64,000 nt of DNA, from positions 52,298 through 116,297 of the forward strand of contig NZ_JBCDMW010000030.1 in NCBI RefSeq assembly GCF_038433155.1, read 5' to 3'. Numbering within the stretch: position 1 is the stretch's first letter; each line of letters starts with the position of its first letter. The position numbers and the translations under genes are program-made. The DNA comes from Luteococcus sp038433155 (GTDB lineage Bacteria > Actinomycetota > Actinomycetes > Propionibacteriales > Propionibacteriaceae). Below, one piece after another: positions 44,504 to 52,989 of this stretch. Below the pieces are notes generated by a model. The model made no database searches, had not been told where the DNA came from, and saw nothing but the letters and a program-made list of their open reading frames with translations.

Positions 44504-44586
44504 AGGCTTGCCCCTGGACCAACCCGGGGACCGTGGCCGGCAGGCCACCTCGGGGATTGCAAGCGGACCGCGGCGGCCCGGGGATC

Positions 44587-45576
44587 TCAGGGCAGGTGGG
44601 TGGGCAGGCTGCGTCGGGGGCCGTGCCGCTCGATCCTCGGACCACCCAGGCCCAGCAGCAGCTCCACCCGGTAGCGGTGCCCCGCATACGGGGCCAGCAG
44701 CTCGGCGCAACCGTCGTCGTCCAGCTCCTCGCCACACAGGGCGAAGCTGATCGCCCGGCCCACGTGGTAGTCCCCCACGCTCCACGCGTCGGGATCGCCA
44801 TGGGCCTGCTGTCGGGCGCGGGCCGCCGTCCACGGACCGATCCCGGCCAGGGAACGCAGGGCGCGGTCGGGATCCGGTCCGGTCAGGGTGCGCTCCACCG
44901 CCCGGGCCCGACGGGCGGCCCCCACCACCGTCGCCGAGCGCTTCTGCTCCACCCCGGCCTGCAGGTACTCCCAGCTGGGGATGGCGGCCCAGTGTTCGGC
45001 AGCCAGCGGCAACAGCATTCCGTGGGCGGGATGCCCCGCGACGGCGGCCGGCCCGGGAGCCGGCCGGGAATGCCGTCGGGTCAGCCGATGGATCGCCCGG
45101 AAGGCCTCCGCCCCGGTGACCTTCTGCTCCACGACGGCGGGCAGCAGGCTCTCGCAGACCAGGTCCGTCGCGCCCACCCGCAACTGGGGATGACGCCGCA
45201 CCAGCTCCCGCAAGACGGGATGTTCCGGCCGGAAATCCGCCCGGTCATGGCAGCCGAGCAGGCGGGGCAGCTGCTCCAGCGCCCACTGGGCGCCATCGCC
45301 CCAGGCCCGGGCCAGCACGTCGCGGTCCCGGTCGGCCAGTTGGACCAGCACGGGGCCCGACGGGGTCTGGCTGGCCCGCCACCACACGTCACCCACCCGA
45401 CGGATGGTGGGGTCCCCCGGGCCGCGACGCAGCCGCCCCAGACACACCCCCAACCGCCCGGCCGCCCCCGAAACGAGCCGGACCGAGCCACCGGCAGCGG
45501 GTATGGTGGCCGCGTCTGCAGGCGCCGGGGAGCGCCCCGGGGGACGCAGACGGCTCGGCTCGGTCAAGAAATCCAT
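44587..45576 (-). CDS. DNA-3-methyladenine glycosylase (AlkA-like)
   Basis: A 329-residue HhH-GPD base-excision glycosylase removing alkylated purines. The helix-hairpin-helix and catalytic segment reads LAGIGPWTAARARQQ followed by SVGDYHVGRAI, where the Asp of GDYHV is the catalytic residue; the upstream VVEQKVTGAEAFRAIHRL helix is conserved. The first 60 residues are poorly conserved, so the true start could lie downstream of ATG 45576. Its start is only 20 bp from the divergent YibE/F start. Confidence 0.87.
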   Translation of the reverse strand: MDFLTEPSRLRPPGRSPAPADAATIPAAGGSVRLVSGAAGRLGVCLGRLRRGPGDPTIRRVGDVWWRASQTPSGPVLVQLADRDRDVLARAWGDGAQWALEQLPRLLGCHDRADFRPEHPVLRELVRRHPQLRVGATDLVCESLLPAVVEQKVTGAEAFRAIHRLTRRHSRPAPGPAAVAGHPAHGMLLPLAAEHWAAIPSWEYLQAGVEQKRSATVVGAARRARAVERTLTGPDPDRALRSLAGIGPWTAARARQQAHGDPDAWSVGDYHVGRAISFALCGEELDDDGCAELLAPYAGHRYRVELLLGLGGPRIERHGPRRSLPTHLP

Positions 45577-45596
45577 TGGTCAAAGGTTAGGCCCTC

Positions 45597-47015
45597 ATGT
45601 CACATGCACATTCGCACGCCGCTGCCCGCCCGGATGACCCGGAGCTGCGCACGGTGGAACGCCGCGCATTGGGCTGGATGGTCAGCATCCTGGTGCCCAT
45701 CGCGGTCTTCACCCTGGTGGCCCTGGTCTGGCTGTGGCCGCGCAATGTGCCGGCACACATCAAGAGCGACGCCTCCAGCGTGATGGTGCCCGGGGTGACC
45801 ATGCCCAAGGGCACCGTGACCACCCTCAATGAGGTCAGCTGTGAGGGCATGACCGGATCGGTGGCCAATGACACCCGGCCATGCGCCAAGATCGCGGTCC
45901 ATCTGGACGAGGGGCCGGACAAGGGTCAGACCCAGGAGGTGCAGGTCACCGCGGAGGTCTACGAGTCCGGCCTGAAGGTGGGCGACGGGGTCAAGCTCTA
46001 CCGGATGCCCTCGCCGCAGGACGGCAGCATCGGCTACCAGTTCGCCGATTTCCAGCGCGACCTGCCGCTGGCCTTCTTTGCGCTGGTCTTCGCGGTGCTG
46101 GTGGTGGCGGTGGCCCGGTGGCGCGGCTTCGCGTCACTGTTGGGGCTGGTCTTCGCGGGCTTCGTGATGGTCAAGTTCCTCTTCCCGGCGCTGATCGTCG
46201 GCCACAACCCGACGCTGGTGGGCCTGACCGCCAGCTCCGCGATCATGTTCGTCGTCCTCTATGCGGCCCATGGCTTCTCCACCAGGACGACGACGGCCCT
46301 GGTGGGCACCCTGTTCGGCCTGGCGATCAGCGCCGGGCTGGGGTGGTGGGCCGCCAGGTGGGCCCACCTGACCGGCGTCGCCAGTGAGGACGACTTCTTG
46401 CTGGCCACCGCCGCACCCAGCATGCACCTGAGCTCCGTGGTGGTCTGCGGCGTGATCATCGCCGGCTTGGGCGTGCTGAACGACGTCACCATCACCCAGG
46501 CCTCGGCGGTCTGGGAACTGGCCGGCACCGGGCGCAGCCGCAAGGAGCTGTTCACCGGCGCCATGCGGATTGGCCGGGACCACATTGCCTCGACGGTCTA
46601 CACCACCGCCTTCGCCACCGCCGGCGCGATCATGACGGTCCTGCTGCTCCTCAGCATCTACCAGCGCCCGCTGGTGGAGGTGCTGACCGGGGAGATGTTT
46701 GCCGGCGAGCTGGTGCGCACCCTGGTGGGCTCCATCGGGCTGGTGCTGGCAGTTCCGGTGACCACCGCGATCGCCGTGGCGGCGGTCTCGGCCGGCCAGG
46801 CACCCAAGCCGTCCAAGCAGATCCGCCCGCAGCCCCGGGTGGAGCAGCCCAAGCCCGAGCCGGCCCGCAAGCAGCCCGCCCGGCCGGCCCAGCACGAGCG
46901 CGGCAAGGACTACTCCACCCTGACCGGGATGAATGCGGTGCGCAGCAGCCGCGCCCGGCAGGCCAGCCATGAGCCGGACCTGTTCAAGCGGCCGCAGGGC
47001 CCCGACGAGGTCTGA
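45597..47015 (+). CDS. YibE/F-family membrane protein
   Basis: A 472-residue protein: one N-terminal membrane segment, an outer domain of about 110 residues with two Cys (EVSCEGMTG, TRPCAKI), then at least six membrane segments of the YibE/F type. Characteristic are VVLYAAHGFSTRTTTALVGT with LFGLAIS and LGVLNDVTITQASAVWELA. The last ~75 residues are Lys/Pro/Gln-rich and basic. The family's function is unknown; transport is suspected. The N-terminus is His-rich (MSHAHSHAA). Confidence 0.9.
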   Translation: MSHAHSHAAARPDDPELRTVERRALGWMVSILVPIAVFTLVALVWLWPRNVPAHIKSDASSVMVPGVTMPKGTVTTLNEVSCEGMTGSVANDTRPCAKIAVHLDEGPDKGQTQEVQVTAEVYESGLKVGDGVKLYRMPSPQDGSIGYQFADFQRDLPLAFFALVFAVLVVAVARWRGFASLLGLVFAGFVMVKFLFPALIVGHNPTLVGLTASSAIMFVVLYAAHGFSTRTTTALVGTLFGLAISAGLGWWAARWAHLTGVASEDDFLLATAAPSMHLSSVVVCGVIIAGLGVLNDVTITQASAVWELAGTGRSRKELFTGAMRIGRDHIASTVYTTAFATAGAIMTVLLLLSIYQRPLVEVLTGEMFAGELVRTLVGSIGLVLAVPVTTAIAVAAVSAGQAPKPSKQIRPQPRVEQPKPEPARKQPARPAQHERGKDYSTLTGMNAVRSSRARQASHEPDLFKRPQGPDEV

Positions 47016-47041
47016 TCACCCGCAGGAGGGCCCAACGGACC

Positions 47042-47057
47042 TGTATCCACCGATACA
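47042..47057. promoter_or_regulatory. Inverted repeat TGTATC-CACC-GATACA before the two-component genes
   Basis: Perfect 6-bp arms, 4-nt spacer. A second inverted repeat ACACAG-6 nt-CTGTGT follows at 47071-47088. The inner 10-mer TATCCACCGA recurs upstream of nrfH at 48922, suggesting a shared regulator. Confidence 0.5.
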
Positions 47058-47144
47058 CCACCCCCGATAAACACAGCCAAAACTGTGTGAATTACGCTTG
47101 CCCCAGGCACCCGATGACATGCCCTGGATCGAGGAGGTGGACAG

Positions 47145-48071
47145 GTGAGCGCACGCGAGGCGTCCACGCCTGCCAGCCGACAGGATCTGGAGCGCTGGCT
47201 GCGACGCCTACGGCTGCTCTCGATCGTTGTGCCGGTGGCCTTCGTCGCCGCCCTGCCGCTGTTGTGGCCCAGCACCATCCACGTGATCGCCGGGCTGGTG
47301 GGCGCCCTCGCGGTGGTGGTCTTCAGCCGGGTGGTCTTCGCCCTCCTGGAGCGGGGGTACAGCCAGCTGGTCACACTGCAGGACCGTGCCCTGGCGGCCG
47401 AACGGCACAGTGCCGTCCTGGAGGAGCGCGAGCGGATCGCCCGGGAGATGCATGACTCCCTGGCCCAGGTCCTGTCCGTCGCCCACCTGAAGCTGCGCAG
47501 TCTGGAGTGCGATCCGGAGCTGGCGGGGCTGCCGCAGGTGCGCGGGGAACTCGGCGAGCTGGCCGACCTGTGCCAGGAGTCCTGCCGCGACGTCCGGGAG
47601 GCGATCCTGGGTCTGCGCGAGGCCGGGCGCGCGGACCGCGGCTTCATCGAGGGCATCGAACGCTTCCTCAGCTCCTGGTCACGCTCCAGTGGGATCCCGG
47701 CCGAGCTCTCGCTGGAGCTGGCCGACGATGCCCCCACGATCCCCAGCAGCCACGAGCTGCAGCTCTCCCGAGTGGTGCAGGAGGCGCTGACCAATGTGCG
47801 CAAGCACTCCGGCGCCAGCCACGCCCGGGTGCTGCTGCGCGCGGACGGCGGACACACCCGGGTCGAGGTCCGCGACGACGGGCGGGGATTCGACCCGTCG
47901 CTGCCCGGCCGGCAGGACAGCTATGGCCTGCACACCATGCGCGAGCGGGTGGAAGACCTGGGCGGCCGGTTCAGCGTCGCTTCCGCCCCCGGCGAGGGCA
48001 CCCGGGTGGTCGTCGACCTGCCGCGCGACGAGGCCCACACCCCCGCACTGAGCGGACGGGGCGCCCGGTGA
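47145..48071 (+). CDS. NarX/DesK-type sensor histidine kinase
   Basis: A 308-residue kinase with two close membrane segments (about 24-41 and 46-68) and hardly any outer domain, so the signal may be sensed in the membrane or cell. HisKA_3 phospho-acceptor is H103 in ERERIAREMHDSLAQVLSVA, and the ATPase motifs are VVQEALTNVRKHSGA, VRDDGRGFD and GLHTMRERVEDLGG. GTG 47145 follows GAGGAGG. Its stop overlaps the GTG of the partner regulator. Position ahead of nrfHA suggests control of nitrite respiration. Confidence 0.92.
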   Translation: MSAREASTPASRQDLERWLRRLRLLSIVVPVAFVAALPLLWPSTIHVIAGLVGALAVVVFSRVVFALLERGYSQLVTLQDRALAAERHSAVLEERERIAREMHDSLAQVLSVAHLKLRSLECDPELAGLPQVRGELGELADLCQESCRDVREAILGLREAGRADRGFIEGIERFLSSWSRSSGIPAELSLELADDAPTIPSSHELQLSRVVQEALTNVRKHSGASHARVLLRADGGHTRVEVRDDGRGFDPSLPGRQDSYGLHTMRERVEDLGGRFSVASAPGEGTRVVVDLPRDEAHTPALSGRGAR

Positions 48072-48793
48072 ACCCACCCCTGACCCCAGCCCCCGCCCCG
48101 GATGCCTCCCGGACCGTACCGATCCGGATCCTGCTGGTGGACGACCAGCCACTGTTTCGGCGCGCCATTGCCACGCTGATCGACGCCCAACCGGACCTGC
48201 AGGTGGTGGGCCAGGCCAGCAATGGCCTGGAGGGCGTCGAGCTGGCCCACGAGCTGCAGCCCGACGTGGTGCTGATGGACGTGGAGATGCCGGTGATGAA
48301 TGGTGTCGAGGCCGCGGGCCGGATCCTGGAGGACCTGCCCGCCACCAAGGTGGTGCTGCTCACCGTCAGCGAGGACGACGAGTACCTGCTGCCGGCCGTC
48401 CGACAAGGCGTGCACGGTTACCTGCTCAAGGACATGCATCCCGACGAGCTATTCGAGACCTTCCGCCAGGTGATGCGCGGCGAATCCCCCTTCGCCCCCG
48501 CCCTGGTGGGCCGGCTGCTGGCCGAACTGCGCGGCCAGGGCCCCACCCCACGCTCCGTCGCCACCGCCACCGAGCCGCGGCAGGAGCTGAGCCAGCGGGA
48601 GCTGGAGATCCTGCAGCTGGTGGCCGGCGGGCTGAGCAACCGGGAGATCGGCAACCGGCTGTCCATCACCGAGGGCACCGTGAAGAACCACGTCCACAAT
48701 GCGCTGCGCAAGCTGCACATGGACAACCGCATCCAGGCCGCGGCCTACATCGTGCGCAAGGGCCTGGGCGCCCCCCGCCAGCACACCCGCTGA
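48068..48793 (+). CDS. NarL-type response regulator
   Basis: A 241-residue regulator. Receiver with DD at 25-26, phospho-acceptor D71 (VVLMDVEMPVMNG), Thr in VVLLTVSEDDE and Lys in YLLKDMHPDE; LuxR HTH LSQRELEILQLVAGGLSNRE with IGNRLSITEGTVKNHVHNAL. The GTG start overlaps the kinase stop (GTGA). It most likely acts on the nrfH promoter 240 bp downstream and on its own promoter, as both share TATCCACCGA. Binding is not proven. Confidence 0.93.
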   Translation: MNPPLTPAPAPDASRTVPIRILLVDDQPLFRRAIATLIDAQPDLQVVGQASNGLEGVELAHELQPDVVLMDVEMPVMNGVEAAGRILEDLPATKVVLLTVSEDDEYLLPAVRQGVHGYLLKDMHPDELFETFRQVMRGESPFAPALVGRLLAELRGQGPTPRSVATATEPRQELSQRELEILQLVAGGLSNREIGNRLSITEGTVKNHVHNALRKLHMDNRIQAAAYIVRKGLGAPRQHTR

Positions 48794-48921
48794 CCCCGCG
48801 TCACGCCCCGCGCGCCAGTCCCTCGTCACGGCCCGCGCCATCCACCCCGACACACCCGTGCATTCCGGCCCTGACTTGGCCGGACACTGTGCACTACGAC
48901 GGGTCGTATGTACCGAAGTTC

Positions 48922-48931
48922 TATCCACCGA
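48922..48931 (+). promoter_or_regulatory. TATCCACCGA element upstream of nrfH
   Basis: Same 10-mer as within the inverted repeat at 47042, in the 242-bp gap before nrfH. The right arm here is degenerate (GGGATG). Candidate half-site for the adjacent NarL-type regulator. Confidence 0.4.
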
Positions 48932-49035
48932 GGGATGTTTTTGCCTCCCGAAAGCCGGGAATATGTCACTACTGGGTGCCATGTCTGCCGTCCCGACCCC
49001 GGGAGCCGGCAGCGGGCCTGAGCAGGAGGTGCACG

Positions 49036-49530
49036 ATGGCAGGAGGTGGCATCGTCGAGACGGTCAAGAAGTACGCCGACATGAAGACGATTGTCCTGTC
49101 GCTACTCGCCATCGCGATCGGTGCAGTGATCGGTCTGGGGGTCTACACCTTCGTCTTCGCGAAGGGCCTGTCCTACTTCGGCACCGATCCCAAGACGTGC
49201 AACAACTGCCACGCGATGAACGAGGAGTACAACGCGTGGAAGGCGGGCAGCCACCACGCGGTGGCCACCTGCAATGACTGCCACCTGCCGCACGACAACG
49301 TCGTGCACAAGTACTGGGTGAAGGCGGAGGACGGATTCCTGCACGGGTTGAAGTTCTCCACCGGCTGGTACCCGGAGAACATCAAGATCCGCGACGTCAA
49401 CATGAAGGTCGCCGAGGCCAACTGCCTGAACTGCCATCAGGACTTGACCAAGGACATCCAGATGACGCGCAACCACGACACCCAGGTGTCGTGCACGAAA
49501 TGCCACAGTGAAGTCGGTCACAGGAAGTGA
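49036..49530 (+). CDS. nrfH: Cytochrome c nitrite reductase small subunit NrfH
   Basis: A 164-residue tetraheme quinol dehydrogenase of the NapC/NirT family that anchors NrfA and feeds it electrons from menaquinol. One membrane segment at about 19-41, then four CxxCH sites at 55, 79, 130 and 153 (CNNCH, CNDCH, CLNCH, CTKCH). ATG 49036 follows AGGAGG. nrfA starts 6 bp after the stop, and heme-insertion genes lie further downstream. Confidence 0.95.
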   Translation: MAGGGIVETVKKYADMKTIVLSLLAIAIGAVIGLGVYTFVFAKGLSYFGTDPKTCNNCHAMNEEYNAWKAGSHHAVATCNDCHLPHDNVVHKYWVKAEDGFLHGLKFSTGWYPENIKIRDVNMKVAEANCLNCHQDLTKDIQMTRNHDTQVSCTKCHSEVGHRK

Positions 49531-49536
49531 ACTGCC

Positions 49537-51120
49537 ATGAGTACCGCTGAGCACAGCACAGTGCCCCCGCACGAGCCAAAGCGCCGCACCAAGCTGTTGC
49601 TTGGCGCGCTGGTCCTGGGCAGCCTGCTGGTCACCCTGGTGATCGCGGCGTTGCTGGTGGACGTCGCGAAGAAGCAGACGGAAGCCAAGGACACCTACTT
49701 CAAGGCCGTCGAGCTCACCGACACCACGGTGGACCCGGCCGAGTGGGGCAAGAACTTCCCCATCCAGTACGAGATGTACAAGAAGACCGCGGAGATGGAG
49801 GCCACCGAGTTTGGCGGCTCCAACAAGACGCCGCACACGCCCGACGCCAAGGATCCGCGCACCTTCACCGCCGCGCAGGAGCTGGACAAGGAACCGCGGC
49901 TGCGCAAGGTGTGGGCCGGCTATGCCTTCGCGACGGACTACCGCGAGGCCCGCGGCCACGCCTACATGCTGGAGGACCAGCTGTACACCAAGCGGATGAC
50001 CGACTTCCCGCAGCCCGGCGCCTGCATCAACTGCCACGCCTCCACCTACACGGTCTTCAAGGAGATCGGCGGCGGTGACATCATGAAGGGCTTCGACGAG
50101 ACGAACCACGCCAAGTACATGGACATCCAGGGCAAGTTCAAGCACCCGATCTCCTGCATCGACTGCCATGACCCCAAGGACATGTCCCTGCGCGTCACCA
50201 AGCCGGCCTTCATCACCGGCATCAAGGAGTACAAGGCCAGCCAGGGCATCAAGGACTACGACGTCAACAAGGACGCAACCCCGCAGGAGATGCGTTCCTT
50301 CGTGTGCGGCCAGTGCCACGTCGAGTACTACTTCAAGGGTGACAAGAAGACCCTCACCTTCCCGTGGAGCAAGGGCCTGACCATCGAGAACGAGTTCGAG
50401 GACAGCACCGACCACGTGGACTGGACGCACAAGACCACCGGCATGCCGGGCCTGAAGGCCCAGCACCCGGACTTCGAGACCTGGAGCAATGGCATCCACG
50501 CCAAGGCCGGCGTCTCCTGCGCCGACTGCCACATGCCGTACAAGCGGCAGGGTGCCACCAAGGTCAGCGAACACCAGGTCCGCAGCCCGATGCTCGACGT
50601 CAATGCCTCCTGCCAGACCTGCCACAAGGCCAGCGAGAAGGAGATGAAGGAGCGCGTCTCCACCATCCAGAACCGCTTCCACAAGACGATGGACGAGACC
50701 TACACCGCCGTCGATGAGCTGATCACCGACATCGAGAAGGCCCAGAAGTCCGGCGTCGACAAGGCCCGGCTGGACGAGGCCCGCCTCTACCAGCGCAAGG
50801 CCAGCTTCTACCTGGACTACTCGGAGAGCGAGAACTCCAACGGCTTCCACGCCCCGGCGTACAGCCAGCAGATCCTGGCCGAGGCCACCAATGCCGCCCG
50901 CCAGGGCCAGCTGGCCCTGCTCGGCAAGGCCTCCAACCCGAAGCCGCTGCCGCTGAGCGCCGAGGGTGCGAAGAAGTGGGAGGAGGCCAAGAAGAAGGCC
51001 GCTGCTGCGGCCGCCTCCGCCAGCGCCTCCCCGGCCGCCAGCACCGCCCCGTCGGCACTGCCCAGCACCCTGCCGGGCACCACCGGGACGCCTGCTCCGA
51101 GCGCGAGCTCCAGCCGGTAG
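49537..51120 (+). CDS. nrfA: Ammonia-forming cytochrome c nitrite reductase NrfA (CxxCH type)
   Basis: A 527-residue pentaheme enzyme reducing nitrite to ammonium. N-terminal membrane anchor at about 20-42. Heme sites are CINCH (163), CIDCH (207), CGQCH (257, in the conserved CGQCHVEYYF), CADCH (328) and CQTCH (359). The first site, which holds the catalytic heme, is CxxCH rather than the CxxCK of E. coli; CxxCH NrfA clades are known. Active-site segments FVCGQCHVEYYF and GVSCADCHMPY are intact. The last ~50 residues are Ala/Ser/Pro-rich. Part of a transcription unit with nrfH; a terminator follows. Confidence 0.95.
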   Translation: MSTAEHSTVPPHEPKRRTKLLLGALVLGSLLVTLVIAALLVDVAKKQTEAKDTYFKAVELTDTTVDPAEWGKNFPIQYEMYKKTAEMEATEFGGSNKTPHTPDAKDPRTFTAAQELDKEPRLRKVWAGYAFATDYREARGHAYMLEDQLYTKRMTDFPQPGACINCHASTYTVFKEIGGGDIMKGFDETNHAKYMDIQGKFKHPISCIDCHDPKDMSLRVTKPAFITGIKEYKASQGIKDYDVNKDATPQEMRSFVCGQCHVEYYFKGDKKTLTFPWSKGLTIENEFEDSTDHVDWTHKTTGMPGLKAQHPDFETWSNGIHAKAGVSCADCHMPYKRQGATKVSEHQVRSPMLDVNASCQTCHKASEKEMKERVSTIQNRFHKTMDETYTAVDELITDIEKAQKSGVDKARLDEARLYQRKASFYLDYSESENSNGFHAPAYSQQILAEATNAARQGQLALLGKASNPKPLPLSAEGAKKWEEAKKKAAAAAASASASPAASTAPSALPSTLPGTTGTPAPSASSSR

Positions 51121-51145
51121 TACACAACCGCTGACCGACAGCCCC

Positions 51146-51180
51146 GAACGGGGGGTGGACGTAAAGTCCACCCCCCGTTC
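51146..51180 (+). terminator. Hairpin after nrfA
   Basis: Perfect 15-bp stem GAACGGGGGGTGGAC with its complement, loop GTAAA, followed by TCGTCGTCC. It separates nrfHA from the maturation genes, which therefore may have their own promoter or depend on readthrough. Confidence 0.82.
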
Positions 51181-51335
51181 TCGTCGTCCGGGAGGCCCCA
51201 GCTACAGTGAGCCGCAATGGAATATTCAACCCGGATTCCGTATCTAACCGAGTGATGCGGCGGGCCGAGTATTCGGCGGCGCGGCCCTGGGGACCAGGCT
51301 GGGCGGCCAGACCAGAACCCCCTTGGGAGACGCAG

Positions 51336-52286
51336 ATGACAACGCCAGACCAGGCCACCGGCGCCGAACGCTATTTCGGTCTGCCCGCGGGCGCCACCCC
51401 CGCGCAACTCACCACCACGCACGACGCCCTGGTGAATTACCTGCAGCAGGCGCCCGAGGAATTGCAGCCCTGGGCCACCCGACAGCTGCGGCTCGCCCGG
51501 GCCGCCGTCGAGGGCACTCCCGCGGCCAGCGACGTGGCCCCGGAGGTGGCGGAGGACTTCTCCCTGCTGGGCCTCGACGAGGAGACCAACGCCCCCACGG
51601 CCACGGCCGCCACGCCGGTGAAGATCAACCCGCCCCGCAAGCGCGGCTGGCTCATGCCCGTCTCCCTGGCCGCCGCCAGCGCCGCCGTTGTGGTGGGGGT
51701 CTACCTGATGGGCGGCCAACCCCAGGAGCCCAACGCCCAGGCCGCCGCGTCGGCCTCCGCTGGAGCCCAGGTCAAGAGCACCCCCAAGCCGGTGGACCCA
51801 CAGATGGTGGCCACCCTGGAGGAGAAGATCAAGAAGGACCCCAAGGACGTGCTGTCCATGAAGGCGCTGGGGCAGATCTATGACGGCGCCGGCGAGTATG
51901 ACAAGGCGGCCGCCTGGCAGCAGCGGGTCACCCAGGTCACTCCCAAGGACGCCACCGCGTGGCTGGCGCTGGGCGTCGCGCAGTTCAACGGGGCCAACCT
52001 GAAGGATGCCGAGATCTCCTGGAAGCGGGCCGCCACGCTGGACCCGAAGCGGCAGGAGACCTTCTACAACCTGGGCTTCCTGTACCTGAGCCAGAACAAC
52101 ATGGACAAGGCCCGCGAGGCCTGGGCCACGGTGGTGGAGATCGACCCGACGACCGGCCTGGCCGAGACGGTGAAGTCCCACCTCAAGGCCCCCAGTGCGT
52201 CGGCCAGCGCCGCCGCCTCCGGCAAGGCCTCCGCCCCGGTCTCCGCGAATCCGTCGACCAACCCGTCGGCCAGTTCCTCGCGCTGA
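51336..52286 (+). CDS. Membrane-anchored TPR protein, cytochrome c maturation-linked
   Basis: A 316-residue protein: an N-terminal cytoplasmic part of about 100 residues, one membrane segment (LMPVSLAAASAAVVVGVYLM), then an outer domain with about three tetratricopeptide repeats (VLSMKALGQIYDGAGEYDKA, ATAWLALGVAQFNGANLKDA, QETFYNLGFLYLSQNNMDKA) and an Ala/Ser-rich tail. In other systems TPR proteins NrfG or CcmI hold apocytochromes for heme attachment; placement between nrfHA and ccdA suggests the same. ATG 51336 follows GGGAGA. Confidence 0.82.
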   Translation: MTTPDQATGAERYFGLPAGATPAQLTTTHDALVNYLQQAPEELQPWATRQLRLARAAVEGTPAASDVAPEVAEDFSLLGLDEETNAPTATAATPVKINPPRKRGWLMPVSLAAASAAVVVGVYLMGGQPQEPNAQAAASASAGAQVKSTPKPVDPQMVATLEEKIKKDPKDVLSMKALGQIYDGAGEYDKAAAWQQRVTQVTPKDATAWLALGVAQFNGANLKDAEISWKRAATLDPKRQETFYNLGFLYLSQNNMDKAREAWATVVEIDPTTGLAETVKSHLKAPSASASAAASGKASAPVSANPSTNPSASSSR

Positions 52287-52289
52287 GCC

Positions 52290-52979
52290 ATGGCCGACCT
52301 CACCGTCCCGGTTGCGCTGCTGGCGGGCATCGTCAGCTTCACCTCGCCGTGCTTCCTGCCGATCGTGCCCGTCTACGTGGGCTACCTGGCGGGCGTCGAC
52401 GAGGCTGAGCGCACCCGTGCGACGGCCCTGAGGCAGTCCCTGGCCTTCGTGCTGGGTTTCAGCGTGGTCTTCACCGGGATCTACGCGGCCATCGGCGCCT
52501 TCGGCTGGGCCGTCGCCGCCAACCGGGAGACCATCCGCTGGGTCGGCGGGCTGGTGCTGGTGGTGATGGGCCTGCACGTGGCGCGGCTGGTGGAGATCCC
52601 CTTCCTGTCCCGCTCCTTCGGCGGCCCGCGTTCCGGGCGCGGCGCCCAGGCCCCCAGCGTCCGTCGCTCACTGCTGCTGGGCCTGGCCTTCGGGGCCGGC
52701 TGGAGCCCGTGCATCGGGCCCATGCTGGGCGCCATCATCAGCCTCGCGCTGCAGCAGGGCGGCCTGGCCCAGGGCAGCCTGCTGCTGGTGGCCTACAGCC
52801 TGGGGCTCGGCCTGCCCTTCGTCGCCGTCGCGCTGGGAGCCGGCTGGGTGAGCGAGAAGCTCGCCTGGTTCACCCGGCATGAAACCGCCGTCCAGTTGGT
52901 CTCGGGAGCGCTGCTGGTGCTCACCGGATTCCTGGTCATCACCAACCAGTTCAGCAGGCTTTCCGCCTTCGGAGTATGA
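52290..52979 (+). CDS. ccdA: Cytochrome c biogenesis protein CcdA
   Basis: A 229-residue, six-segment membrane thiol transporter that passes reducing power to the outer face. The paired cysteines lie in SFTSPCFLPIVPVYVGYLAG and in GWSPCIGPMLGAIISLA. It starts 3 bp after the TPR gene and 10 bp before resB, forming the System II maturation operon. The likely recipient of electrons is the TlpA-type protein encoded at the operon end. Confidence 0.95.
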   Translation: MADLTVPVALLAGIVSFTSPCFLPIVPVYVGYLAGVDEAERTRATALRQSLAFVLGFSVVFTGIYAAIGAFGWAVAANRETIRWVGGLVLVVMGLHVARLVEIPFLSRSFGGPRSGRGAQAPSVRRSLLLGLAFGAGWSPCIGPMLGAIISLALQQGGLAQGSLLLVAYSLGLGLPFVAVALGAGWVSEKLAWFTRHETAVQLVSGALLVLTGFLVITNQFSRLSAFGV

Positions 52980-52989
52980 GGAAGACACC

